The notes: a model not told the origin generated them from the sequence alone. A stretch of DNA of 64,000 nucleotides from Thermodesulfobacteriota bacterium (GCA_030017685.1 JASEHH010000005.1:21516-85515), one strand, 5' to 3'; positions 1 through 7,710 are shown, numbered from the stretch's first letter. Program-made: numbers and translations.

Positions 1-1
1 C

Positions 2-268
2 GGCGTGAAGGCAGAGGAGGCCATTGCCATGGCAACAGGCAATACAGCAAAGGTTTATAGATTGAACAGAGGTGTGATTGAGGTTGGCAGAGAGGCTGAT
101 CTGGTCATTATGGATGCACCCTTGGGATCAGTTGGTAAAGATGCTCTCTCTGCGATTGAGGCAGGCGATATCCCAGGGATTGCGGCTGTTTTGATCGATG
201 GCCGGATGAAGATCGGAGTGAGCCGCAATACACCGCCTCCGAATGGGAAGATAGCAATCAGTCAATAA
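2..268 (+). CDS. Enamidase-like amidohydrolase, C-terminal end (cut by window start)
   Basis: The frame is open from the first bases of the window, so this is only the last 88 or so residues. They contain the closing segment of the composite amidohydrolase fold: a helix with AEEAIAMATGNTAKVY, then VGREADLVIMDAP, the small beta-sandwich that follows the metal-dependent barrel in dihydroorotase, imidazolonepropionase and enamidase. The metal ligands lie outside the window. Enamidase is preferred because the next gene resembles 6-hydroxynicotinate reductase, and the two act consecutively in nicotinate fermentation: the reductase makes 1,4,5,6-tetrahydro-6-oxonicotinate and enamidase hydrolyses it. 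Other amidohydrolases remain possible. Confidence 0.65.
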   Translation, partial: GVKAEEAIAMATGNTAKVYRLNRGVIEVGREADLVIMDAPLGSVGKDALSAIEAGDIPGIAAVLIDGRMKIGVSRNTPPPNGKIAISQ

Positions 269-374
269 GTGACTAAAGTTGAAAGTGCCTAAAGTGACTA
301 AAGTTGGAAGTGAATAAAGTTTTAAAACTCACTTTAGACACTTTAGCTCACTTTAGTTCACTTTAGTCACTTAT
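267..374. repeat. Degenerate hairpin array built on the word AAAGTGACTAAAGT
   Basis: The gap between the first two genes consists of variations on GTGACTAAAGTTGAAAGT on the left and ACTTTAGTTCACTTTAGTCAC on the right, forming one long imperfect hairpin around AAGTTTTAAAACTC. No open frame is present. It is one of several word-based hairpins in this window. Confidence 0.8.
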
Positions 375-406
375 ACTTTTTGACCCAATTTGAGAGATGG
401 GGATTG

Positions 407-1927
407 ATGATGATTGTTAATTTAGAAACCTGTATTGGGTGCGGATTGTGCGTGGAGGTCTGTCCCCTTCAGGCCATCTCCATGACGCCTGAGGAGAAGG
501 CATGCATCTCCGATATCTGTGTTGATTGCAAAGCCTGCACAAGGGCTTGTCCAACAGAGGCCATTGCGCCTGAGGAAGAGCCAAAAGAGGGGGGGGTAAA
601 ATGTCCCTCCTGCCCGATCTTCTGCACGATCAGACCTGGCAATACTGGGGCGTGCCAGCGTTTTGTTAATCAAGATGGAAGCCTGATTCGGAATATCCCA
701 CTCCAGCGCTATGAGGATGTGAAAGAGATCGTTGGTGAGGTCCATGAGGAGGTGATCCGGAGGCCATTGATTACTGGAATCGGCGCAGGGACGACCTATC
801 CTGATACCAAACCCGCACCCTATATTGTCCAATCGGAACTGGATGGAATTGATGTTGTCACGGTTGTCACAGAAGCCCCGATGAGTTATAGCGGCATCAA
901 GGTGAAGATCGATACGGACACACATATCGGTAAAGAAGGCGCTCCCGTTCTCATCGGGAAAAAGAGGATTGGCCATCTCTGTACGGAAGAGTATGGCTCT
1001 AAGATTCTCTCATTAGGAGGAGTCAATCTTCTTACCGGCGAAGAGGGCCTTGTCGTCGCCAAACTTATTGTCGATATCGCCAATCGGAGAGAGGTCCATC
1101 TCAAAGTGGAAGAGGGAGCGGAGATGGTTCTTCAAGTGGGCAAGGCTCCTATCATCAATGGCAAAACAGGTACCAGGATGAGAGTTGGTTGCGGCAGTGC
1201 ATCTATGGGGCTCTTCGGAAGATATTTCCTGGATGCGGCAGATGAGGTGGTTGTCCTGGATTCCCATCTCATCGGGCAGTTCACAGAGCATGCGGCAGGA
1301 AAGGAGTTGGGGGCTAAATATAGCGGCGTCCGGTTGAGGGCGAGACAGTCCACTCCCGGTCGTTACTTCGGTGAACATGGCAAGGGATGGGGAGGGACGC
1401 CCATTGAGAGCCCGATCGAGATCATCGAGGGTTTCGATCCAAAGATCGCAAAACCGGGGATGACCGTCCTTATCACAGAGACAACAGCAGAACGGGCCGC
1501 CATGTTTCGTCTGGATGAGAATGGTAAATTTACCCGGATGGATTTAAGCCCAAAAGCAAAGAGGGCAATCGATATGATGGCCTCTAACTGCCAGCCATCA
1601 ACGGTTTCCGCCATCTATGTGGGCGGTGCAGGAGGAAGCGCCAGGGCGGGGGTCACAAAGATTCCCGTGAAACTGAATCAAGCCATTCATCAGAACCGAG
1701 CAAAACTGACCGTGGGGGGAGCGCCGACCTATATTCTGCCAGGAGGTGGAATCACTTTCTTGGTCGATGTGGAAAAGGTAATGGTGAGAGCCTTCACCTA
1801 TGTGCCGACTCCTGCGACAGTTGTTCCCCTCGAATATACGATGAGGCTGGATGAATATCTGGAGATAGGGGGGCATAAAGAGAAAATTCGAAAATTGAAA
1901 GAGGTCTTGAAGGAGATTAAGAAATAA
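407..1927 (+). CDS. hnr: 6-hydroxynicotinate reductase-like ferredoxin-domain protein
   Basis: A protein of 506 residues. It begins with a two-cluster ferredoxin domain: CIGCGLCVEVCP near residue 9 and CVDCKACTRACP near residue 38. A further cysteine group, CPSCPIFC, follows near residue 65 and may hold another cluster. The remaining 400 residues are glycine-rich, with SASMGLFGRYFLDAADEV and YVGGAGGSARAGV, and match what I know of the 6-hydroxynicotinate reductase family of Eubacterium barkeri in layout and length. That enzyme uses reduced ferredoxin to reduce the pyridone ring. The start is one of two adjacent ATGs at 407/410 after GAGATGGGG; an upstream TTG at 380 lacks a ribosome site. The enamidase-like neighbour supports the assignment, but the substrate could be another N-heterocycle. 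Confidence 0.72.
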   Translation: MMIVNLETCIGCGLCVEVCPLQAISMTPEEKACISDICVDCKACTRACPTEAIAPEEEPKEGGVKCPSCPIFCTIRPGNTGACQRFVNQDGSLIRNIPLQRYEDVKEIVGEVHEEVIRRPLITGIGAGTTYPDTKPAPYIVQSELDGIDVVTVVTEAPMSYSGIKVKIDTDTHIGKEGAPVLIGKKRIGHLCTEEYGSKILSLGGVNLLTGEEGLVVAKLIVDIANRREVHLKVEEGAEMVLQVGKAPIINGKTGTRMRVGCGSASMGLFGRYFLDAADEVVVLDSHLIGQFTEHAAGKELGAKYSGVRLRARQSTPGRYFGEHGKGWGGTPIESPIEIIEGFDPKIAKPGMTVLITETTAERAAMFRLDENGKFTRMDLSPKAKRAIDMMASNCQPSTVSAIYVGGAGGSARAGVTKIPVKLNQAIHQNRAKLTVGGAPTYILPGGGITFLVDVEKVMVRAFTYVPTPATVVPLEYTMRLDEYLEIGGHKEKIRKLKEVLKEIKK

Positions 1928-2082
1928 ATAACCAATACCCAAAAACCAATAACCAAATAAATTCCAATCACCAATATCCAATATACAAAAGCATTATTTA
2001 AGATCAATTTATGTTTGGTGATTGTAATTTGGTGATTGGTGATTATTTGGATCTTGGAATTTGGTTATTGGGAGTTGGTGGA
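1926..2082. repeat. Degenerate hairpin array built on ACCAATNACCAA / TTGGTNATTGGT
   Basis: The left arm repeats AACCAATACCCAAAAACC and CAATCACCAATATCCAA. The right arm repeats TTTGGTGATTGTAATTTGG and TTGGTTATTGGGAGTTGG. Together they fold into a long imperfect hairpin around 2000. The right arm runs up to, and supplies, the GGAG ribosome site of the next gene. Confidence 0.8.
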
Positions 2083-2083
2083 T

Positions 2084-2965
2084 ATGAGAATGCAATTGGC
2101 CGAGAAAATATACTCGCATGATCCTATTCAGGTTCTTGCCAGCGGAACCGTCCTCGTGGATTATGGTCCCATGAGGATGTTCATCACTGTTATGGAGAAA
2201 GGGAAACCTATTATAAGTTTAGCCAAAGAAGGCGCTTGTCTGGCGATACAAATTCTTGAAGACTTGGCAGAATTTCTTCCTGTGATTAAAATAAAATCAC
2301 AGGAGTTGAAAATCGAAGAGGCCTTTCCTGATGTCGTCCGAAGAATGATCGAAGCTACAAAAAAGATGGGGGAACCCGATCTCACTCCGCTTGCGGCGGT
2401 TGCAGGGACGACCTCTGATAGGGTTGCTGATTTTATCTTCAGCAGGGGGGGGACGAAGGTCATCGTTGATAATGGAGGAGATATCGCCATCCGATTGAGA
2501 GAAGGCGAGGTGACGAGAATAGGAGTGAAGACAGATATTCAGGCAAGAGATCCAGATTATCTGATTACAGTTGATTCTACGACCGGAATCGGCGGGGTGG
2601 CAACGAGTGGCCTTGGGGGAAGAAGTTTCACCAAAGGGATTGCCTCAGCAGCAACCGTGCTTGCAGAAAACGCATCCCTGGCTGACGCCGCGGCGACGGT
2701 GGTTGGAAATTTTACCAATGTGGATGACCCCAATATCACCAGAACCCTTGCTGAAAAAATATATCCTGACACGGATATTGCCGGAGAATGGGTGACAGTG
2801 GAGGTTGGGAAGTTATCATCAGAAAAAATTGAAGTGGCTTTGAACAGAGGACTGTCCAAGGCATACTCAATTTTCCAGAAGAGATGGATTCAAGGAGCTT
2901 TGATTGCTGTTCAAGGGAACGTCGCTTGGACGGATTCATTAGATTCCTTATTAAAGAAATTGTAA
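2084..2965 (+). CDS. UPF0280 family protein
   Basis: A protein of 293 residues with the pattern of UPF0280, a family distantly related to ApbE-type flavin transferases. Recognisable parts are the N-terminal LAEKIYSHDP, the central PLAAVAGTTSDRVADF, VDNGGDIAIRL near residue 140 and the glycine-rich STTGIGGVATSGLGGRSF near 180. No signal peptide or membrane segment is visible, so a cytoplasmic location is likely. I chose the ATG at 2084 because it follows GGAG and because codons upstream of it are repeat sequence, not family sequence. The biochemical role of the family is not established to my knowledge. Its position between the Hnr-like gene and a DUF1185 gene suggests an accessory part in the same degradation pathway. 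Confidence 0.75.
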   Translation: MRMQLAEKIYSHDPIQVLASGTVLVDYGPMRMFITVMEKGKPIISLAKEGACLAIQILEDLAEFLPVIKIKSQELKIEEAFPDVVRRMIEATKKMGEPDLTPLAAVAGTTSDRVADFIFSRGGTKVIVDNGGDIAIRLREGEVTRIGVKTDIQARDPDYLITVDSTTGIGGVATSGLGGRSFTKGIASAATVLAENASLADAAATVVGNFTNVDDPNITRTLAEKIYPDTDIAGEWVTVEVGKLSSEKIEVALNRGLSKAYSIFQKRWIQGALIAVQGNVAWTDSLDSLLKKL

Positions 2966-2970
2966 AAGAT

Positions 2971-3117
2971 GGAATCGTAAAAAGGTCATTCCCGTGAAAA
3001 CGGGAATCCAGAGAATTCTAACTACTTGAAAATACTGGATTCCTGCTGGAGTTTATCCCGATGAAAATCGGGGCAGGAATGACTGATAATGTGCTTTTCA
3101 GACTTTTTACGAGGCCA
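2971..3117. repeat. MITE-like element, copy 1 (TCGTAAAAAG termini)
   Basis: Ends in inverted repeats ATCGTAAAAAGG and ACTTTTTACGA. Inside are GTCATTCCCGTGAAAACGGG, then ATCCAGAGAATTCTAACTAC, then a second hairpin with GGATTCCTGCTGG and GGCAGGAATGAC. Nearly the same order of segments recurs at 43387-43570 and 62681-62808. No coding capacity. Confidence 0.85.
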
Positions 3118-3128
3118 TTATAAAAAGA

Positions 3129-3218
3129 AATCTCCCTTGCTCACCCCTCGCGGGAGAGGGGTAGCCTGCCTGCCCCGCCCTCGATCGGGACCGGGGCCGG
3201 TAGGCAGGGGTGAGGGGC
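3129..3218. repeat. CTCTCCCG-type palindromic repeat with CTGCC/GGCAG core
   Basis: CTCCCTTGCTCACCCCTCGC faces GGTGAGGGGCAGGAG, with CTGCCTGCCCCGCCCT and GGTAGGCAGG inside. It lies directly before the DUF1185 gene and its right end supplies that gene's GGAGG ribosome site. Related copies are at 3815-3868, 7716-7760, 55914-55955 and 63915-63955. Confidence 0.7.
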
Positions 3219-3231
3219 AGGAGGTGTGATT

Positions 3232-3810
3232 ATGGAAATCAGAAAATATGTCACCATTGTTGAGGAGACCGTGATAGAGGGGGGGAAAAAGGTTGATCCG
3301 CCAACTCGGAAAGCAGCTGCCATTGCAGTGATCAAAAATCCCTTTGCCGGAAAGTATGTGGAGAAGCTCGACTCCCTCATCGATATTGGTGAGGCATTAG
3401 GAGGGATATTGGGGAAGAAGGCGGTTGAGGCATTAAAGATCGCCCCTGAAAAAGCAGAGAGCTATGGGAAGGCGGCCATTGTTGGAGTGGATGGCGAATT
3501 AGAACATGCGGCCGCCATCCTTCATCCAAAACTCGGGACTCCCTTAAGGGATGCGGTTGGTGGAGGAAAGGCAATCATCCCATCGGCCAAAAAGATGGGA
3601 GGGCCTGGAACGGAGATCGATGTCCCCCTTCATTATAAGGATGCGGCCTTTGTCAGGTCTCATTTCGATGCGATGAGCGTGAGGGTTCAGGATGCTCCTC
3701 GTTCTAATGAGATCGTTGTCGCCATTGTCGTGACCGATTCAGGCAGACCTCACGCAAGAATTGGCGGCTTAAAGAAAGAAGAGGCAAAAAAAGGAGACGG
3801 CCTGAAATAG
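3232..3810 (+). CDS. DUF1185 (amino-acid synthesis, PF06684) family protein
   Basis: A 192-residue protein that begins MEIRKYVTIVEETVIEGGK. It contains the conserved stretches PTRKAAAIAVIKNPFAGKY (residues 25-43) and VGVDGELEHAAAILHPKLG (near 90), and ends with a region rich in AIVVTDSGRPHARIGGL. These are the marks of the family usually named 'amino acid synthesis', which has no firmly established reaction. Members often sit beside amidohydrolases and cyclic-amide or pyrimidine degradation genes, which agrees with the enamidase-like and Hnr-like genes here. The ATG at 3232 is preferred over a GTG at 3226 because it stands at normal distance from the GGAGG at 3220-3224. The last residues, KKEEAKKGDGLK, are low-complexity. 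Confidence 0.75.
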   Translation: MEIRKYVTIVEETVIEGGKKVDPPTRKAAAIAVIKNPFAGKYVEKLDSLIDIGEALGGILGKKAVEALKIAPEKAESYGKAAIVGVDGELEHAAAILHPKLGTPLRDAVGGGKAIIPSAKKMGGPGTEIDVPLHYKDAAFVRSHFDAMSVRVQDAPRSNEIVVAIVVTDSGRPHARIGGLKKEEAKKGDGLK

Positions 3811-4146
3811 TCCTCATTCCCCCACTCTTCTCTTCTTCTCAATGAGAGAAGGAAGGGTGAGGGGTTTTGTATGTCCTGTACGAGATTTGACCTAACTGAC
3901 CATTTCAAAAAAATCTTGGATTTCGATTTGCACCCGCAAAGCATGCTCTGGAGCGATTCTGGGATTAAACCATTACGGATGGAAATCGGGAACTCCAATT
4001 AAATAGTTGAAAATCATACCGAAAAATTTTCAATGATATGGAAACAGAAGATCTATAACAGATATTGTAACCATCGGAGTCGCCCTTTTTGTTAGGTCTG
4101 ACCTTTAAAAAATCGCGAGAAAAATCACATTTTTTTCACGTACCCC
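3811..4146. other. Gap without a gene, between DUF1185 and the csp promoter
   Basis: At 3815-3868 there is a CTCTTCTC/GAGAGAAGGAAGGGTGAGGG hairpin of the CTCTCC repeat type. The rest is AT-rich and has no convincing frame. An inverted pair GACCTAAC (near 3890) and GTTAGGTC (near 4093) frames most of it, which may be the trace of a lost small element. I see no other structure. Confidence 0.5.
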
Positions 4147-4175
4147 TTGCCATTCGGTGGAGAATGTGCTATGGT
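4147..4175 (+). promoter_or_regulatory. Sigma-70-type promoter of the cold-shock gene
   Basis: TTGCCA at 4147-4152, a 17-base spacer, and TATGGT at 4170-4175. Initiation would fall near 4182, giving a leader of about 100 bases before the csp start at 4283. Long leaders are usual for cold-shock genes. Confidence 0.6.
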
Positions 4176-4211
4176 TTACATCAGAAATTGGAAGTTTTTG
4201 TTTTCAGGCGG

Positions 4212-4243
4212 CCACAAAGACTTTTGACTTTGTGGTTTTTTTT
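4212..4243 (+). terminator. Intrinsic terminator inside the csp leader
   Basis: CCACAAAG and CTTTGTGG form a perfect 8-bp stem with an 8-base loop, followed at once by eight T residues. It lies downstream of the predicted csp promoter and 40 bases before the csp start. It therefore either ends transcripts from upstream or attenuates csp itself. Confidence 0.75.
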
Positions 4244-4282
4244 GGGACGAAACTTTAGAAATTAGAAAAGGAGATGAAAGAA

Positions 4283-4483
4283 ATGGCTCAAGGAACAGTG
4301 AAATGGTTTAATGACAGCAAGGGGTTCGGCTTTATTGCGAGAGACGATGGGACGGAGGTTTTTGTCCATCACTCGTCCATCAATGCTAGCGGCTTTAAAA
4401 GCCTGTCGGAAGGGGACAAGGTCAGCTTCGATACGGAAAAGGGACCGAAAGGTCTCAAGGCGGTTAACGTCGAGAAACTTTAA
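4283..4483 (+). CDS. Cold-shock protein (CspA family)
   Basis: A single OB-fold cold-shock domain of 66 residues. RNP1 is visible as KGFGFIAR and RNP2 as VFVHHSSI, preceded by the family's [11 protein letters not shown] opening. It should bind single-stranded RNA or DNA and melt RNA structure in the cytoplasm. The ATG at 4283 sits ten bases after AAGGAG and gives the standard N-terminus MAQGTVKWF; an ATG at 4274 would be too close to that site. The upstream promoter and leader terminator suggest control by transcript structure. It is followed by a DEAD-box RNA helicase, a functional partner in cold adaptation. Confidence 0.95.
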   Translation: MAQGTVKWFNDSKGFGFIARDDGTEVFVHHSSINASGFKSLSEGDKVSFDTEKGPKGLKAVNVEKL

Positions 4484-4699
4484 AGGAGCTAATCAGGCTC
4501 CTCCGCGGTGGTTGCCTCTTCATCTACCAACCTTCTACTTACCCTAGGCTTTCAGTCAATCATCCTGATCGTCTATAACGTGGCGGTTCGAGCGAGGTCT
4601 CGCAAGGCTTTCCCCTTACCCCGTTTTGCAATAGGGTTGCTGCACATTGAAGCGCCCCCCTGCAATATCGGGCACATCCGTACAAAAAGAAAGGAACAC

Positions 4700-5935
4700 A
4701 TGAGTTTTGATTCGTTTGATCTTCACCCCAAGATTGCAGCCGGCGTCCAGGCGCTCGGCTATTCCACACCCACTCCAATTCAGCGTCGGGCCATCCCACC
4801 GGTCCTCCAGGGACAGGACGTGTTAGGTCTGGCCCAGACCGGGACAGGCAAGACCGCTGCTTTTGTTCTGCCGATTCTGCAGCGTTTGGTCAAAACACCC
4901 CGGGGCTGCATTCAGGCCCTCGTCATCGCGCCGACACGCGAGTTGAGCGACCAGATCAACGCTACCTTCGAAACGCTGGGTCGCCAGACGCACCTGCGTA
5001 GTTTTCCGATCTACGGGGGTGTCCCCATTGCCCCGCAGATCCGAAAACTCCGATCCGGAGTCGAAATCGTCGTTGCCTGTCCGGGTCGGCTGCTCGACCA
5101 CATCCGCCAGGGCACGATCCAGCTTTCACACCTGGAGGTACTCGTGCTCGATGAGGCAGACCGGATGTTGGATATGGGGTTTCTTCCCGATATCAAAGAG
5201 ATTGTTAAGCATGTCCCGACCGTGCGCCAGAGACTGATGTTTGCGGCAACCATGCCGGACGACATCCGGCGGTTGGCCAAGGACGTCCTCCGCACCCCCG
5301 TCACGGTGCAGGTTGATTCCCCCGCGCCAGCAGCAACAGTCGCTCATGCGCTCTATCCGGTCGCCTCTCACCTCAAGACCACACTTCTCCTTCAACTGTT
5401 GCGCCATACCGAAACGGCCTCCGTCCTTATCTTCACGCGGACCAAACACCGGGCCCAACGTTTGGGAGATCAGATCGAAAGGGCTGGCTACCCGGCCACA
5501 TCGCTTCAGGGAAACCTATCTCAGAACCAACGCCAGGCGGCCATCCGTGGATTCCGTAACGGCTCGTACCGGGTCCTCGTTGCAACCGATATTGCCGCCC
5601 GGGGTATCGATGTCTCACGGATCTCGCATGTCATCAATTATGACATGCCTGACACCACGGATGCCTACACCCATCGGATCGGTCGTACCGGCCGGGCCGA
5701 GAAGACAGGCGATGCCTTCTCGTTGGTTACCCACGAGGACGAGGCCATAGTCCGTAGCATCGAGAATGTCCTTGGCACCAGGCTGGAGCGTCGAAGGCTG
5801 AACGGCTTCGATTATCAGAGGCCCGCGCTCCCGGAGAGAGGCAATAGTAATCCAAGGCAGAGGCAAGCGGCCCGTGGCCGACCCGACCAAGAAAGAACTT
5901 TTAATAGAAATCTTTCCCTATCTGCAGAATCATAG
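4700..5935 (+). CDS. rhlE: DEAD-box ATP-dependent RNA helicase, RhlE-like
   Basis: A 411-residue helicase with all core motifs: Q motif around TPTPIQ (residues 23-28), motif I AQTGTGKT (45-52), Ia PTRELSDQ, II DEAD followed by RMLDMGF, III as AAT instead of SAT, V ATDIAARGIDV and VI HRIGRTGRAEKTG. It unwinds RNA with ATP. The ATG at 4700 follows AAGAAAGGA and gives the short RhlE-type N-terminus; the open frame upstream to 4508 is not family sequence. There is no terminator between csp and this gene, so the two may share a transcript. The last 30 or so residues lie antisense to a decayed transposase and probably do not belong to the original protein. Base composition is richer in GC than in neighbouring genes, which may indicate transfer. 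Confidence 0.93.
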   Translation: MSFDSFDLHPKIAAGVQALGYSTPTPIQRRAIPPVLQGQDVLGLAQTGTGKTAAFVLPILQRLVKTPRGCIQALVIAPTRELSDQINATFETLGRQTHLRSFPIYGGVPIAPQIRKLRSGVEIVVACPGRLLDHIRQGTIQLSHLEVLVLDEADRMLDMGFLPDIKEIVKHVPTVRQRLMFAATMPDDIRRLAKDVLRTPVTVQVDSPAPAATVAHALYPVASHLKTTLLLQLLRHTETASVLIFTRTKHRAQRLGDQIERAGYPATSLQGNLSQNQRQAAIRGFRNGSYRVLVATDIAARGIDVSRISHVINYDMPDTTDAYTHRIGRTGRAEKTGDAFSLVTHEDEAIVRSIENVLGTRLERRRLNGFDYQRPALPERGNSNPRQRQAARGRPDQERTFNRNLSLSAES

Positions 5936-6015
5936 AATGTCTTATCTCGTAGGTTTCCTCTCGACGTGATGTGGTAGAAAGCATTTTCGAATTCTAGCCT
6001 CAATTGCATAGCCAT
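5838..6015 (-). pseudogene. REP-associated tyrosine transposase (RAYT, Y1-Tnp) remnant
   Basis: Read on the minus strand from 6015, the frame gives LRLEFENAFYHITSRGN and then a DRERFL segment. This is the highly conserved N-terminus of RAYT proteins, including the first strand of the HUH fold. After about 45 residues the frame is lost. In a shifted frame, bases near 5842-5860 still resemble the codons of the HUH motif (expected NHYH, seen DYYC), so the catalytic histidines are gone. The remnant overlaps the 3' end of the helicase gene on the opposite strand. Confidence 0.7.
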
Positions 6016-6206
6016 ACCTGTAATCTATTGAATTTGAATTACTTGTCAATCGAATTTTGAAGGTTTGACCCAAGAGCCCCTGGCCTTGTTAAGGGCTGAC
6101 CACGGTGATGTCCCCAATTATGGCAGAGACGAACGGCGGAATCAGAAGGGGGGGCGCATCTAGTTATGAAAACCGAATTACCGATGCCTGGCACCAGTTT
6201 CTCCAT

Positions 6207-7298
6207 TCAGACCTTCCGAATTAAATCATCGATATCTGCCGAGCGGAGGCCCTTTAAGAAGAGAAAGAGCAGCTCCGCTGTCCTCTCTACATCAGACCAT
6301 TTGATTAACTCCGCCGGCGAATGGCTGTATCGCCTGGGAATGTAGACCCCGCCACAGGGGACCCCTTTTCCTGAGGTATGGATGGTGGAGGCATCAGTCC
6401 ATGTCCGGAAGATATCCTTCTGGTGAGGGATTTTATTCTTTACGGCTGTCGAAATGAGCCGCTGCCTTATCTTCTTCGAATAGATCGTTCCCTGTCCGAG
6501 GGCATTGACATCCATGGAGCGGATGACCGGTCCCTTTCCACATTCTTCCGTGGCCAGTTGAGGAGGGGTGATTGGATCGGCGGCAGGAACAGTATCGACG
6601 ACGATCGCCATATCCGGCTCAAGGGCCTGGGCAGCGACCTTGGCTCCCCTGGAACCCACTTCCTCTTGAACCGCAGCCACCAGGAATAATTGATAATCGA
6701 CCTTCTCCTTTTTCATTCTTTCTGCCAGATCGATGAGAATGGCACAGCCTGCCCGGTTGTCAATCGATTTGCTGATGATCGTGTCCTTCCCGATGGATTG
6801 AAAATGTGGATGGTAGACAATGGGGTCCCCGATCTCGATCCCCCAGGCTCTGACCTCCTCTGCACTCTCTGCTCCTACATCGATCCAGAGCTCTGAGACA
6901 GAAATCGGACGTTTCAGGTCTTCGGCGGTCATCAGATGGCGATTTTTTACTCCAACCACACCGGTATAAATTCCTTTATCCGAGCAGATATCTACTTTGG
7001 TGCTGAGCAGGACCCTTTCGTCAAACATTCCGTTAAGGTCAAAGAAGATGTAGCCCCTTGGATCTATATATTTGACGAGCAGACACATCTCATCTGTGTG
7101 GACACAGACCATCACCGATCTTCTTCCTTTTCCGACCTTCCCGACCACATTTCCCATGGGATCGATGGATACGTCGGGAAGATTCTTTTTCAATTCCGTG
7201 GAAACAAACTCGATCACCTTCTCTTCAAATCCGCTTCCGCCGGGAGTTTCGACTAATTTCTGAAATCGTTCAAGCATCATCTGATTTTTCTGTTTCAT
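6207..7298 (-). CDS. M42 family metallopeptidase (glutamyl aminopeptidase/deblocking type)
   Basis: A 363-residue dinuclear-metal aminopeptidase. Visible metal and catalytic elements are VCVHTDEM (first His, near residue 80), SIDNRAGCAILIDL (bridging Asp, near 180), VQEEVGSRGA (catalytic and metal Glu pair, near 212) and PRRYSHSPAE (last His, near 325). The length fits the family, whose members form large cytoplasmic tetrahedral complexes that trim peptides. The start is the ATG at 7298, nine bases after GAGGG; a GTG at 7301 is next to it. It is the most upstream gene of its small minus-strand group and is followed by 120 bases of DNA with no visible function before the EamA/DUF2784 pair. Confidence 0.92.
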   Translation of the reverse strand: MKQKNQMMLERFQKLVETPGGSGFEEKVIEFVSTELKKNLPDVSIDPMGNVVGKVGKGRRSVMVCVHTDEMCLLVKYIDPRGYIFFDLNGMFDERVLLSTKVDICSDKGIYTGVVGVKNRHLMTAEDLKRPISVSELWIDVGAESAEEVRAWGIEIGDPIVYHPHFQSIGKDTIISKSIDNRAGCAILIDLAERMKKEKVDYQLFLVAAVQEEVGSRGAKVAAQALEPDMAIVVDTVPAADPITPPQLATEECGKGPVIRSMDVNALGQGTIYSKKIRQRLISTAVKNKIPHQKDIFRTWTDASTIHTSGKGVPCGGVYIPRRYSHSPAELIKWSDVERTAELLFLFLKGLRSADIDDLIRKV

Positions 7299-7347
7299 CA
7301 CTTACCCTCACTTTATCCTGTTTTTAATGGATGGCACATATTTTCAC

Positions 7348-7692
7348 CTATTTTCTGAGATAAATCCAGACGTTCAACCCGCCAAGGAGGAGGGTAACGA
7401 TAAGAATGATCGTAGGGGAAATCTCTATATAAATAATCTTCTCCACATAGTGGATGATAAATGAACCTGTATAGGTGAGTCCGGGGTTATGTTTAGCTCT
7501 CAGCCAGGCTTCGAGATGTGTGAGAGGGCAATACCAGTCGAATATCTGAATGATAAAGGCGAAAGCAAGACCGGCGAGGTGGAATGTCTTTACCGCCCGG
7601 CTCTTTCTCCCCCAAATGGCTCCGAGAAATAGAAAGACGATCCAGAGAAAATGAATCAGGACAGTGATATCTGCAAGAACCTTATAAAACAT
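7348..7692 (-). CDS. DUF2784 family membrane protein
   Basis: A 114-residue integral membrane protein with about four hydrophobic segments. It carries the DUF2784 signature: an N-terminal DITVLIHFLWIVFLFLG, the central DWYCPLTHLEAWLRAK and SFIIHYVEKIIYIEI near residue 80. The function of the family is unknown to me. It starts 18 bases downstream of the EamA transporter stop and probably shares its transcript. Confidence 0.85.
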   Translation of the reverse strand: MFYKVLADITVLIHFLWIVFLFLGAIWGRKSRAVKTFHLAGLAFAFIIQIFDWYCPLTHLEAWLRAKHNPGLTYTGSFIIHYVEKIIYIEISPTIILIVTLLLGGLNVWIYLRK

Positions 7693-7710
7693 TCTTCACT
7701 TAAACTTTCC

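Noticed and set aside
267..374. The tandem-looking words were considered as a CRISPR array
   Set aside because: Units are too short and degenerate, there are no spacers of constant length, and no cas genes are in the window. The same holds for the other word arrays.
1013..1378. Long antisense frames inside the Hnr-like gene and many other genes
   Set aside because: They are shadows of the real reading frames: no ribosome sites, no family similarity.
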